The position numbers were made by a program, and so were the translations under genes. Positions 32,851 to 45,781 of a stretch of 64,000 nucleotides of DNA are shown here, piece after piece. Within the stretch, counting starts at the first letter, position 1; each line of letters opens with the position of its first letter. Below the pieces are notes generated by a model. That model had not been told where the DNA came from. It worked only from the letters and a program-made list of their open reading frames with translations, and made no database searches. Where the stretch lies: positions 55,284,918 to 55,348,917 of the forward strand of contig CM019216.1 in assembly GCA_009741485.1 (NCBI GenBank). The letters run 5' to 3'. The stretch is from Malurus cyaneus samueli (Eukaryota > Chordata > Aves > Passeriformes > Maluridae).

Positions 32851-33670
32851 TACATGCATTTCTCCAGCTTACAGTGCATGAAGCCAAATACATACATGTT
32901 AAACAAGATACTCAATTCCTGCTTCTAATGCATATAAAAAGAAGCCATTGAAGTCCCAGGTTTGCCTTTTTTCTTTCTTCTCTTTATAATATAAATGTTA
33001 TAGTTAAGCTTTCTGTTTCCCTCAGTACCATTTAGAAGCAGGCTTTGAAATCCCGTGATGCTTGATGCTGGCTCCATAAATCCCCATATTCCAGACTGAT
33101 TTACTGGCTCTTTCATGGAACATCTCCTGAACCCCTGCACCCCTCCAGTTTGTGATGTATTTCCAACATAAAAGCAGGATGCTTTTGTTATTAAAAATAT
33201 TTTAGTTACAGGAGGTCTTTAGAATAGCTTTGGCACATCCTGTACATTCTCTAATAATCACATAAGGAAAACTTTTTTTGGCTCAGGGTCATTTTCATGT
33301 CCTTTATCGTCAATGTACTTTGTCTGCTCTTCCTTTTTTAAGACTCCCCTGTTTATTGTATTCAGCTGAGCTTGCAAGTTTTCCAGTTAACTAAGAGAGG
33401 TTTTCTTTATTAAATTTTCCAAATGGGCTGGAACTTCTGCAAGAAGAGTCCCTCCTGAGCTATTGCCTCTGCTTCCAGTTCAAATTGAACAACAAAACAC
33501 AGATCAGTATTCACAATGAAGCGGAAAAAAAAATTCAAAGACTTAACCAAATTCTCTGGGGCTTTCAGTAAATATGTAATTAGAGTTTGGCTGAAGTCTA
33601 TAGTGCTGCTTTTTTCCGCCAAACTTTTTCTTTCTCTGAGGCATTTCCTTGGCAAGATCTGCGAACTCAC

Positions 33671-33864
33671 CTTTAATGTACTGTTCAGCATTCGAATTTT
33701 GTGGAGTTTCTCATTAATGGAGGGGTTTTTGCTGCGCTTGATAAATGACTTCCTAAGCTCCTTCTTAGTTGACAGCCGACGATCACCAATGGGAGACAGG
33801 CTTGCTTGCTCCAATGACTTGTAAAGACGCTCCATCTCATCATCATCATCACATTTTTCCTGGT
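33671..33864 (-). CDS. IPCEF1: IPCEF1 exon: conserved central-C-terminal block
   Basis: The acceptor TTTGAAG and the donor GTGAGT bound 194 bases. Two bases complete an Asp codon with the G left by the previous exon. The frame reads QEKCDDDDEMERLYKSLEQ, then ASLSPIGDRRLSTKKEL, RKSFIKRSKNPSINEKLHK and NSTLK. Human IPCEF1 has the same block with only a few substitutions (EMEKLYKSLEQASLSP; KRCKNPSINEKLHK). This is the most conserved stretch outside the PH domain and is predicted to be charged and helical. The four Asp come from a GAT run at 33839-33850; human has fewer Asp here. It ends on a codon boundary. Confidence 0.97.
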
Positions 33865-36800
33865 CTTCAAAGAAAAGAATAAATTGGGTGTGAGAACATG
33901 AACGTGGCAGCAGATAGCAGAAGTGTTCTGTTCAGCCATCAGGAAATCTCTCAACCACGTCAAAAAGTAATGGTATTAGAGTTAAAACTGAGGGCAATTA
34001 GGGTAATTTCTAGGGTAATAATACCCATGAGAAAGACAACTCCCAAACTCAAATGTTGTTAAGAATCAGGTGATGACCCAAACCGATTTGCACCTCTATC
34101 TCCACTAACAGCGTGCTGCTTTAATGCTCTGAATGTATCACAGACTTTTAACAACTGTCAGTAATTCTGTGTTTGAATGAAACCACTCTGATGGCATCTG
34201 CACCAATTCACCCCTCCCCGTATGCCACACGCAGTGGATTGCACTTCTACCTGGCAACCCACAGGGCAAATCCTCTCAGGTGTGCTGATTCATCACCAAG
34301 TTTTGGTAATTATTGAAAATTGAGTTTTAAAAAATGGAGCACTTAAATGAAATATGGAAGCATTTCAGTGGCCCCAATAGAAGGTCCCAAGACAACAGAT
34401 TAGAGCCAGAACACTCGGGGCATTGAATGTCTCATCCCTGAGTTTCACAGATTGCAGCAGAGAATTTGCTTGTAGTGCCTCACAACAAAGCCTTGATCAT
34501 CTCCACCTTAATTATTCTGACGTCTCCCAAACTGCAGGACCATATTCCAAGACAGAGTACATGAAAGGAAAAGCAAGTAAACAGCTGAAAATAGCATAAA
34601 ATAAGATGAAAATTGAAGCAAAGGCATTTCTCAGACTAAAACAACTTAAAAATGAACAGATGGAAACTAAAAATGTACCAGGCATATGTAGGGGCATTTT
34701 AGCAGAAGGCCATTTTTAGAAACAGACTGCGCAACTTCTTGTCCTTCAGTCCACACTGCTTCAATGATATTTAAAGGAAAATCTTACAGCTATTGCTGTT
34801 TTCATGGTGCTAATGAATCCCTCATGACCCACTTCAGATAACACTTGGTTTTATATCACTGGGGGTAGTGACGTTGGTTTTTCTCGGCTGCAATTTTCTC
34901 TATGCCCATTGAACTTGCTGGATATTTTTCTTTTAAATAAAAGTGAAACATTTACTTTCCTAAATCTTCTGCAGTCAGCAAATATATTCTGGACAAAGGG
35001 AACAAGTCCTTTTGCTCATTCATGCTGCAACTAGAAGACTTCTGCAATATGTCAGCATGCTTAGGAGGCTGCTTCTTATCTTTTCCATGCTTTATAAAGT
35101 ACAGCATCCTCCTACATCTCTGTTCTTTCTAAATATTTAGGTTACAAGAAAGGTTTATGATATGCTGCAAATATTTGCCTTCGCTACGTTGCTATTCTTC
35201 ACTACTGTGTGATTATAAAAGGCCTACTGTAACTTGACAAAAACTAAATATAACTTCCAACATTGGTACATTGCTGAGGGAGGAAAAGGAGAACTGTTGT
35301 ATATTTAACAAGCTGCAGGAAATAGAAAAAAAATGGAAGTGTAAGGCATAATACACGGCAGTAGTATTTCCTGAAAACTGTTGGCTCATGCCATGAGGTT
35401 TGTAATAGCTAGTTTCCTGCCTGCTTTCTTGGGATGAAGCAGCTGCTTGTTTCATTAGCCAAACTGCACAGGACTGGTTCAACTACACTGTGGACAGCAC
35501 CCATCAGGACTGTGCACAGTAACACTTGCAGAGACAAATTTACTTTTATCAGCTATTCAAGAAAGACTGTGTGAGAAGAAAAAGAGATTGCTTCAATCCT
35601 GTCCAGCAACTTTTAGATAAAATCAACCCATAAGGACTTAATATCCCTTCTCCAGACACCTTTCGAGGCTAACTCAAAACTCAGTGTCCTAAAAGGGCTA
35701 CAAAGCAGCAAATATGAAGCACTGAACACTCTTCTTCCATGCTTCTGGGATCTTACATGCACTTGTTAGTAACTGTAAGCAAGACAGTAACACTCAGCAC
35801 AGAAAAAGATGGAGCCAAAGTCAGAAAAGCCCAGGAGAAGGCTCCCAGATGATGTGCTTGCCCAGCAAAGTGTACTCAGCTCCTGCAGATTTTCAAGACT
35901 GCTACCTGAAGCTCCTCTGCTATTTATTATTCTCCCACCATTCTCATCCTCCAAAGGATTAATCAGGGTCATGTAATTTTAAAGGGAAAGAAATGTGTCT
36001 GATTCTTCATATCAGGGGGATAAAGGAAGTGGCAATAAAGCAATTAATGGAATTTCAGCAAACTGTTGGAAAATGAGGGTGATTGGAATTTACAGGTTGT
36101 GTAGAGCCAGGAATAAGTTGTAAAGCACTTTTGTCTCCATTTTTGATTAATTTCAACTACAGTTAAAAAATACAAGTGTACCCTAATATTGTGTGTTTGC
36201 ATAGAAGCAAATACTGTTGCTATTAACAAAGGACATGTCTGCCAATAAACCTCTATAAACTGAGGCCAGACTGCCTCTTACCTATGAGGAATTTTACCTT
36301 CAGGTACCCCTGAGACAAGTTCAGAAAGAAAAAGCCAACATTTTGCAGGCTTGAAGCTGCCACCGAATGCACAAGATTGATGCTGTAAACCTGAAAGCGG
36401 GAGAGGTAATGGAGGAAGGATACAGGCATTATACCTGGCATTCAATTAACAAGCCCAAGAAAATGATCTGTGATAAGAAAATATATTTATCTTCACTGAC
36501 ACAATGATGACTTTCACTATTTCTTACTGCCTCAAAATAAACTAATAAAGCACTGTAGTGCTACAGAAACCTGTAGTTTGCTTGCTTGTTTATCCCATGA
36601 AACACCTGAGAGAAAATTAGAGTTGGATAATAGAAATAAAACAATGTGACTCAAGGCTTTAGCACAGACTGGAGGTTTTCTCCAGATTCATTCATGGCAC
36701 TCTTTCCCAGAACTTGGTATGCTTGAACCTGGAGTCAGAACACTGACCTGCCCGGGAACATCTAACAGAGGCACAAGCAATCACCAGTTCTGTACTCTTA

Positions 36801-39785
36801 GGCTGCAATAATTTGGATTCTTCCTATGAAAGAAGCCTGGGGTGCCTAGACCATACCACCAAATTGTTACAAAATATTTGCTTTCTATCACAAAGTAAAA
36901 ATACATGCAAAAAACACACAGTACATAAGCGCAGGCCCTGGTGTAAAAATGAACAGATTTTCTGTGTCAGACTCACACAGACAAACGCACCATCTCTGCT
37001 TTGAGCTTTTTTTTAACCTCTGAAGGTTTTTAAGGATGGATATATTCTGCTGGAAAAAAAAAATCTTAATAGTATGGATATGTTGGACCCCACTACCATT
37101 ACTCTGGGGTGATTCTTTCTAGATGGGTCACACAGCTCACATCAAGCACATTTAAAATCACTTCAGAATAAAATACAGCAAGTTATCTCTTCCACCAACC
37201 ACTCCTCAAGCTAAGCACTTTCTGTCTCAGTCATGCAAGTTAGGAAACTGAATGCTACTACAGCACTTCTTTATCTCATCCTATTTTGAAGATAAAATAC
37301 ATTCATTTTCTTCCCAGGACCTACTGAAGGATTAGTGGTAAGGAACAAATGGCCACAGTGGAAGGACAGTACATATTGTCTGCATCTATGATTGTGTACT
37401 TGAAATTGGTCCCCCTGTCTTCCTGGGACCCTACACCATGCCCTTCACTCCCAAGCCTCACAGCCTGTTAAAGCTTCAGAACACTTCTGGAAAAGGTCTA
37501 CATTGTTGTATATCTCCTTTAACTTTGCCAGACTCCACAGTGAGCAAAGTGGAAAAGAGCCAGTGCTCATCTGAAGAAAAGAGAAGTTCTGCACTGAGAT
37601 AGTTTCATCCTCAAGAGAAGAGACCTTCTAGGCTGAAGTAGTAGTAGTATTTCAGGCACAACTGACAAATACTGATTTAGGGGAAGTAAAACACAGTCCT
37701 GAGGCTTGATGCCATTTATCTGGAATTTCCCTCTAGCAGGAGGTATCACAGACAACGACAAGCTGCCAGAAGTCCAAATGACTATTTTTCACCTCCTCAA
37801 TTTTCAGCTTCCGCCCTCCTGTCAGCCAGCTTGCCACAGGGTGGAGACATTAAGGTACTGAGACTCCCAATCTTGGAGCATCAATACAGGAGCCTGTCTG
37901 AAATCTCAACTTTAATGCTCTTTAAGCCTACAAAGTGAAATTATCCAGAATTTTTCAAAAAGCAGCTGTGGAAAATAAAGCTGATTTTTTTCCCCCAGCG
38001 GTAAAGATATAGAAACTGGAAATGCTGGGCAGAAAGAGCACTTTGCATTGAAAACCACCTCCAACAGAACTAAATTAATTTGAAATGTAAATATTTGTTC
38101 TCCTGTTCTGTAACTGAGATCTCACAGACCCCCAGTTGTGTATTAATCCCAAGAAAAAAAAATCTGCTTCTTCCTCCTGTTCTTGCTTCTCCTCTGAGTT
38201 TCTTGTAGCTTTGCCAGCATCTCTGTTTCTGATTCTGCTAAAATTTTTGATGCCACTGGGAAAGAATGCAAATATCCAGGCTAGGGAAAGCAGAGATAAA
38301 ACAGTAATAAATTATTTTTGCCCTTATTTGTCTATCCACCCTGTAGCCCTTCTCCACAATGGTGGTAGACTTTTCAATGAGAATATTAAGTCACCTGAAG
38401 GAAAATCACATTTACCACATAACTGTGGAATAGAAAATATGGGGGAAGTTTGAATTAAGTGAGCATAGCTCAGGCAAACTCTTCAGTGGCAAATGAAGAA
38501 TTAAGGTAGGAGAGACTGGTAGAAAACAACAGGAAATCTATGTTATCACCAATAGTTAGATGCTGCTAACAGTATGGTGGACTCACAGCAAGGGATGGAA
38601 TTTTAATAAACTGACTGAACTGGAAACAACATGAATAGGTATCTCTTTTTCAGAGAGTTCAGAAAACCATCGTTTTCACTGTGATTTCTAAAGCTTTTTT
38701 GTTGAGAAACAAAATAATTACTCAAGCTGTTTCTTTACACAGTTTTTCTCACCATAAACACATTTCTTCACTAGCCTCAGCCACGACCTAGGCATTTTAT
38801 CTAACATTTTCAGAAGGAACAAAGGGACCAGAGCACATCAGAGGATCTGTTCTGGCTATTACTGGCACAGACAGACTCCAGAGAGGAAGAGGATGTCAGT
38901 TCTGAGAACAGAAGGAATTGAATGAATCCAGCTCCTATTTAACCAACTCCTTCCCACAAAACCAACCCAGATAAAATCCAAGTGGTATTTGAAAAGCTGT
39001 CCAGGTTTGAAAATATCAGCACACACCAGCTCTCCTACAGCTACTGTGAGCTAAGGTAAAACAAACCAGAAGTGGTGAAATAAGAATGCCTTGTCAATAT
39101 GCATTAATTTCGTTTGATCATGAAACCCTCAGAAAATGCAAGGAACTGCTATAGTAGTAGATCCATAAATAAATAGAACCACACATTCCTATTTTCTTAT
39201 ATAACCTCTTAGTTTCTGTGGCTTCCTACTGCTATTAGGGTTTTATATCATAATGGTGGTGGGTCATAGTCAGATACTTTTTGTTCCAGGGGTTTCCAAA
39301 AGAAATACAAAGTATGGAGTCTGGCTGGAGAGTGTGTCTAGCCATCCTGGAGGGAGAAAGGCCAGCTTCTGGATGCAGCACACGTAGTCAGATCACTCTT
39401 TGTATTCTCAGCTGTTTCTTATTTACCTTTCAGTTCCTTTGCATCACAGGCAGCACAGAATCTTGTCACTGTGCATGAAGGAAGCTGCATCACCAAAGTA
39501 TCAAATATTCCCAAAAAGTAAATGGTAATATAATGTTGGTCTCTCCTTTCAAAAGAGAAAACTGATAAACTCCCCTTCTTTGTACCTGTGTATCACTCTC
39601 TGGTATGTAACATCTCCCTAGTAATTGGTGTGGAGATTTAATTCTGAGAGAATGCTCACAACACCACTAAGAGTGGTTTGAAAGATTGTTAAAATATAAT
39701 TTGTTATGGCTTCTTGCATCAGATACTCACAGTTGCTTAGCAGAGTTCAGCAAATAATTTTTGCTGAAAAAAATAATCCATCATT

Positions 39786-39812
39786 GATTTAGTTGATTTA
39801 GTAGATTTAGTT
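39786..39812. repeat. Tandem 9-bp repeat, three units
   Basis: GATTTAGTT, GATTTAGTA and GATTTAGTT follow one another directly. Confidence 0.85.
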
Positions 39813-42523
39813 GAATCTGTAGCTTTTCTTATGGAGTTTCATCCATTTATTTTTGAAAAATGTTTCTTTCATTGTTTAACTCATCACTAAGGTTTCTTCA
39901 CTGTTTCTGTACTTTTTCATGGTAAGCTATTCCCACCAAACCACAGCCACTCTTTCTTCCTTCTAGGTACCATCTTTTCTCACACTTGTCTCCATTTACA
40001 GACTTTGTCCAGCAAAAGTGTTCTTCAGTTCTAGAAAAATTTCACCTCAGCTCTAGGCTCTTATCAGCTACAACCAAAAATTTTTCATGGGTTTTTACCA
40101 TGCAGAATGTGGCCAGAAAACATGGTGGCAGGTTTTTTTATCCTCACCAGGAGAAGGAGAGAGCACAGAAGGTTCTGTGTGGAGTGGGATCAAAGACCAC
40201 ATCTCTGTTCTGATGACAGAAGGGCCATCTGTACACACAGGGAACATGTGCTTTCAGGACAAATGTTGACACAAGACAGACTTTTCTCCTCCTGGATGCA
40301 GTCTCATGACTCTGAAGCATGTCAGAAATACTCTATTCAGAAGCATTGTAAAGCAAATAATAGACTGCACTGAATATGCCTCCTTGTGCGACATCAGATA
40401 ACAAGGGTGATATTACCAATTGTTGTAAATCATGAGCATTTGCAGCTAGATTTTACAAAGAACTTGAATTGATCTCACAGTATTCATGCACATCCTTATC
40501 AACTAGCTGGAGAGGTAAATTTTGGGGGATAAGCTACAGAACCAGAACTGCATCCTTTTTGATAACTTTCAGTTGGAATTGTAATGCTACTTTACATTAA
40601 TCCTTCTTTTCCTACCTCATTATCAAATTGAAGTAGTTTAATCTCCTTTTACAAATTATTTCCTTGATTTTTCCAGAGGCCATTGCAGGGGTAGGGCCAC
40701 ATAGCAGCACTCAACATGGCCTACTCATAATATGAAGACTGACAAAGGAAAGAAAAATCCATGTATATTGCACGATCTACTTGCTCAGCAATGGACTATG
40801 ATGCAGACAGTAATTTGTGAGGTAATAGGGTTTCCATAGTGACTTTCTTGGTGAAATTATCTAATTCTGGAATCCTGTCAGTGATAACCCCTGGGGTAAG
40901 GATGGAATTGTTCTGTGTTCTGCCATCAGGGTTGCCCATCAGCCAAGCAGTGAGCAAGAGAAAAATTCATTTTCTTTTTCCTTCTCAGCAAACTCAAACC
41001 ACTTTGCAAACAGCAGGAATATACCAAAATGTGCATTAATTTAGATTTTAATCCCATTTTTATTGGTTAGTATGGCTGAGCCCATCAAACTATACTTTAA
41101 ATGATTATTAATGTGTCATGCTAATTCTAAGACATCCATAAAAGCATTCGTCACCCTTAAATTATCATGGAAAACAGTAACTTACGCATTATTGCAGATT
41201 GCTGACAATACCAGAGCAACATATTCTAAGCAAAAGTTTAGATTTCTGAAAACCAGCCACTGAATCTTTGCCAACAGGACCTATAAGCCACTGCACTATT
41301 TATGATCTAAATTCTGAAAGTCCACTTGATTGTCCCTAGTAACAGTTTCCAAAGTTATTACTCTGCCAAATTTAACCCAGAAGGTAAAATCACAGAAAAC
41401 AATTGTGTCATTTTCATAAAGGACTCCACTTCTGCCAGGCCCAACCTTTTCATAACTCGCAAAGCCAGAACTTACAGGAATTAGATTCCACAATAAGTCT
41501 CTCAAAGCATAGTACTCTCTCCTGACATATACCAACAGTACATATGCTCACTCTGGGTTTTAATTCTTTCTGATCATTGCTACAGAATTTTCCAGCAGAG
41601 CAGCCTAGAAAATGAATAATGATGGTGAGCATAAACACTGAGTTAACTATGACTTTGCTAAAAACTGTACTTTGCTTAATATCCTTTTTTTTGTTTTTTG
41701 TAAAATCGGAAAAATATATAATATGAAGGGGTGCCAACTTGCTCAATGTTGGTAGCTGTAAAACAATAGGGGGACTGACAAGGTAACTAATGTGCCTTAT
41801 AGTGTCGTCTTTCAGTGTCAAGTTCACCTTCAGAGAAATACCCTGAGTTCCCAACAACTCCAAGGGCTGTTTCTTTCCACCATTGCATTACCTTCCACCT
41901 AGGCCTTTAGGTGCACCTTTGTTAGCTTTGTGTTGAGACAACCCTTCTTTTTCAGTGACAAAGTACTCACTTCAAATCTTTCCAAAGGATTTGGAATCAT
42001 GGAAGGGGTTGATGCACAGGAACCTTGTTGCTCCCTAATGTACTCTCTGAGCAGCACAATTATACTCCAGGAACAATTCTTAGGCTTCAACTGCTTTTAA
42101 CTCAGAAAGGAGCAGTTTTGCTCAAAAGGTGGGAGATGTTTCCTCACTACACAGGAGAGTTATAAAAAGTAACAATGACCAAATTCTGGAGTTATGCCAC
42201 CTTTTTCAATTAGCAGTACATTTCAGTAGGAGGGCACTGTGAAGATACCTATTAGCTTAATCAAAATCCAGTCTCAATAGACTTTCTGATTCAGGATTTC
42301 AGTTTTCTCTTGGTTACAATGAAGCTCAATGAAGCAAATAGGGAGCATGTACTTCAAGTAAATGCAACTGTTGGTAATGCCGTTTGTTAAATCAGACTGA
42401 TCTAACTCCATTTCCTACATATTCCATTTTATTCCATATCCATTCTGTGACACACTTTCTTAACATTTTGATTCAATCAATTTTGGCATTGAAATAAAGA
42501 CTGTTAACAAAATTATGTCTGTG

Positions 42524-42582
42524 TTATATTTATATTATATATTATATAATATATAATATATATATATATATTATAAATATTA
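42524..42582. repeat. AT-only palindromic tract
   Basis: A TATA-type run with only A and T that can fold back on itself. It lies 220 bases downstream (in gene direction) of an IPCEF1 exon. Confidence 0.85.
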
Positions 42583-42803
42583 TCTATTTATAGGTAAAAT
42601 TTGAAAAAGTTGTAAAGGAACCTACCAACCAGATACTAGGTTTTTATTTAATGCAAAATAAATTAAATGTTTGTTATAAATGATGTGCCACTGGAAAACT
42701 CTTCAATGAAGAGCATGAAGGAAGGAAGGGGAAAGGAAGTTGAGGAAGCCTGTAACTCCCATATTGCATGGCTCTGCAAAAATCTCATCTCTCATTAGCT
42801 CAC

Positions 42804-43170
42804 CTGTGGCTGGTGATCTCTGTCCCGTTGCATCTGGCACAGCAAGACAGTGTGTGTCTGCATTTAAGTAAGAGATTTGGGATCCACCATTGGGTTCAGA
42901 AAGGTGAGCTTCCTGGCTTTCTGCTGCATCTCCACAGACCACTTCTGGCGGCTCATCAGCATGAATCTGTACACAGAACGTTAAAGGCTGATCACCCTCC
43001 TCCGTGGCAGAGCTGTTCACCAGGTCCAGCCAGGACTGCCTCTCGGAATAAACCACTTTGGATGCCAAGGAACATGATGATTCTTGGGAGTTGAAAGTGC
43101 TTTCAGGGGAGGACTGAGAACAAGATGCTTCACTTGACAGAGTTGAGGTGCAAGATGACTTCTGCTGGTC
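42804..43170 (-). CDS. IPCEF1: IPCEF1 exon: Ser-rich linker
   Basis: The acceptor AAAGCAG and donor GTGAGC bound 367 bases. The frame starts DQQKSSCTSTLSSEAS, passes YSERQSWLDLVNSS and EEGDQPLTFCVQIH, and ends CLAVPDATGQRSPAT plus one base. Human IPCEF1 has matching anchors: KERQSLPDTVNSLS, EGQPITFAVQVHS and LTVPDKP. The rest is diverged, as expected of a disordered linker. It is Ser-rich at the start, with several SS pairs that could be phosphorylated. Both boundary phases fit the neighbours (0 in, 1 out). The exon extends upstream of any ATG, so it is not a free-standing gene. Confidence 0.95.
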
Positions 43171-43205
43171 CTGCTTTCCAGAAACAAAAGGAGGGGGGGA
43201 AAGGG

Positions 43206-43284
43206 AGAAAACTATTTATTAGAAAAAAAGAAAACTATTTATAAGTTTTCTATTTTTAGAAAAAAAGAAAACTATTTATAAGTT
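43206..43284. repeat. Imperfect tandem repeat, 27-bp unit
   Basis: Two identical 27-base copies (43221-43247 and 43258-43284) contain GAAAACTATTTATAAGTT, with a partial third copy just before. It begins about 35 bases from the acceptor of the 367-bp IPCEF1 exon, on its intron side. Confidence 0.92.
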
Positions 43285-45387
43285 ATTTCTGTTCCTAGGT
43301 TCTACATAATATAAATATGCAGCTGAAGTGCTAAATGACCAAACATTTATGTAATCTGATTAACTATGCATTCAAACAAGCCTCAGGTAGGGCTGTCAAT
43401 TTCCTACAGTGTTTCAGAAACCAAGCCATGAGCAAGCCAAAGGCGACAGAGTTATAAAACTGACAATGCCTAGAAGCAAAGACTAAGGAAAACCATTGTG
43501 CTGAATGCAGCCTTCCATGCTAGGTCTCACACTCACCTTCCTTCTTTAATTTGTCTTCACTTTATTGGCCTAATCAAGGGTGTGGAAGAGAAACCCCAAA
43601 TTAGCCATTGAATGTGAAGTTGTCTTGAAGAACTCAACAGTTCCACCAATGCAATAACCAGAGAGAGAGACAGAAGGGGTCCCCAGCTCTTAAGTGCAAT
43701 AAAAAAGTATTTTTCCTAGTCCATTCAGGGTATAATCATCCACCAGGGATGGCAAGAAAGCTTAGCAGAAACTGTCAAAAATCGTGATGAGATCATCATG
43801 ATATGAAAGCCAGATCTTTTGCTGCTGCAGAAATGTACTCCTGCAAATCCTCTTCCACTGGCCAATGCCAGTATCAGAATACCAGATTCGATGGACTATA
43901 ATTCTGGCAAGAGTCTGTTCTCAATATTTATGCAAAACAGATCTGTGTAAGGATTAAAACAGATGATAACTAGACTGAAAATATTGAAAATTACTGAGAA
44001 GGTGTTGCTAGGGAAACCTGGAAAAGCTGCAAACACAGTAAAGGGACTAGCCTGGAATACCTATTTATAACCCAGTGGGCCAGAAATAAGTTTTAGTCAA
44101 ATAAACCAAATCCAGAGTAACAAATTTTTCATTATGATTTATAAACTTCCTCAATCCAGTGTTGTATACTCTAATGTATGCAACATCCTTTGTATATTAA
44201 AAAAAGCAAAGTAGGTTTGTCTTCCTGTGCTTCTAATCCAGCTGCATCATGTAACTAGTAGTGAATTCAGAAGATGGGGAGGACCAATATCAGACTGTGG
44301 GTCTGCTGTAATAAACTATGAGTGATAAAAACATCCTTGGGAATACAGGTGGCATGAAGCATTTCATCTAAGAGTTTCTATCACAAAGACAAATTATTGA
44401 AGCATTTGTAAAGTCAAGCAGAACAACTGAACAGTGAAAGCTCTTGTCCACATGGTGGGGATGGTCTAATTTCTGTTGTTCAAAACCAGGAAAGGAAAAT
44501 ATTAGATCTCACCTCTTATGTTTATGGCATTTGTCGATTAAAAAAAAAGAGTGTTATTGAAGTGAAAACTGTGCCTCACTGAGTGGAATATATTTCTGTT
44601 TCCATTTTCATTGTGTGTTAATTAAAAAATATACACCAGAAGGTGTTTCTTTTTCTCTACATATGTGTTGTGTTTTGTTTTTCCTTTGGCAGTACAAATG
44701 TTTATCTAACTTATTCGAGTGACTCCTTTGGAAGTTTTGCAATCATCCACATGATAATAAATTTCTATTTGGGGACATTTTAAAAGGCAGATCATAAAGA
44801 TTCCACTGGAGATTAATGAGTCCCTAGATATTTTTTAGAGAAAAATTATGACCAAGAAACTGTTCAACTGCTTTTTTGACCACTGCTGAAATCTATTGTC
44901 TCAAAATATTTGCTGATTTTTGAACTGTAAATCCATTCACACATGGACAAATTAATGCAGGTGGTCAGTTTAACTTTTGTCCTACAGATGTTATAATTTA
45001 CTTGTCTGTCACTTGCTTTTTTCTTCCACAGTACCCAAAACCATAGGCATGGAATTCCATAAGCATGGAATGCTTGAGAGCATAACCTTTTTCTTCTGCA
45101 AATTTCAAAATGGTTTGAGTCAGTCAGCAGAGACTAGAACAGCAAGTATAAACTTTGTGCTAGAAGTACAGCAAAGCGTTTGCTGCTCTAAAGTAATGGA
45201 GCCTGCACCTGGGTGTCTATTCATTTCCAGACTAATTGTTTTCTGTTTGGAATTGATGTCAAGAAGTTTGGAAGCCTTTCTGCTTAAGACAACATTTGCT
45301 CCATTTTCAAAAATGTCCATAGCTCCTAATTCCTATTTCACAAAATCCTTTTGCACTTAGGAGGAAAAAGTCGCACATTAGAAGATA

Positions 45388-45460
45388 AAAAACTGAAAAG
45401 AAAAAAAAACAAAAAATGAAACAAAAGAAAAAGAAAAAAAAATAAAATAAAAAAAAAGAA
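45388..45460. repeat. A-rich low-complexity tract
   Basis: Mostly A with scattered G, C and T. It creates a Phe-rich frame on the - strand that I reject as a gene. Confidence 0.8.
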
Positions 45461-45754
45461 ATTAACTTAGTCAATGCCTGTGGCATTCTTAGTCTGGGCT
45501 GAGTTGCCAGGGTGAGTGTCTTCCAGTAGCAATTTGAGAAGATTGAAGCAGACCAGCCAAAAGTGGTGTACCCACAGAATATGAACCCAAACCCACCACA
45601 ATTTTGAGACCCCACATCTCGGTTCAAGAACTCTGTAACAAATAAACAGGCAGCAAGCGGTGTATAACCGGCCTTCCCTTAGACAAGCATGGGCCTCACT
45701 CTTAGAATTTTAGTAGAGTTTTAGTAGAAGCTGAGCTTTCCAATCCTCGCAGTG

Positions 45755-45781
45755 TTTTTTTTTTTTTTTTTTTTTTTTTTT
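45755..45781. repeat. T27 homopolymer
   Basis: An uninterrupted run of 27 T, the longest homopolymer in the window. Confidence 0.95.

Larger units (their letters stand above)
30459..33670 (-). other. IPCEF1: IPCEF1 intron with two CR1 tips
   Basis: A 3.2-kb intron between the last two coding exons. It holds CR1 3'-end fragments at about 31078-31165 and 32792-32850. No other gene was seen. Confidence 0.85.
33865..42803 (-). other. IPCEF1: IPCEF1 intron, 8.9 kb
   Basis: The largest interval between the C-terminal exons. I found no exon or recognised mobile element. A three-unit 9-bp repeat (GATTTAGTT type) is at 39786-39812 and an AT-rich palindromic run is at 42524-42582. Open frames at 41450-41863 (-) and elsewhere look like chance. 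Confidence 0.75.

Noticed and set aside
44977..45360. 127-codon + frame with an antisense partner frame
   Set aside because: No recognisable product, Cys/Ser/Phe-rich, inside an IPCEF1 intron. No neighbouring exon of compatible phase was found.
45307..45627. Phe-rich - strand frame resembling a membrane protein
   Set aside because: The hydrophobic run comes from an A-rich low-complexity tract at about 45388-45460.
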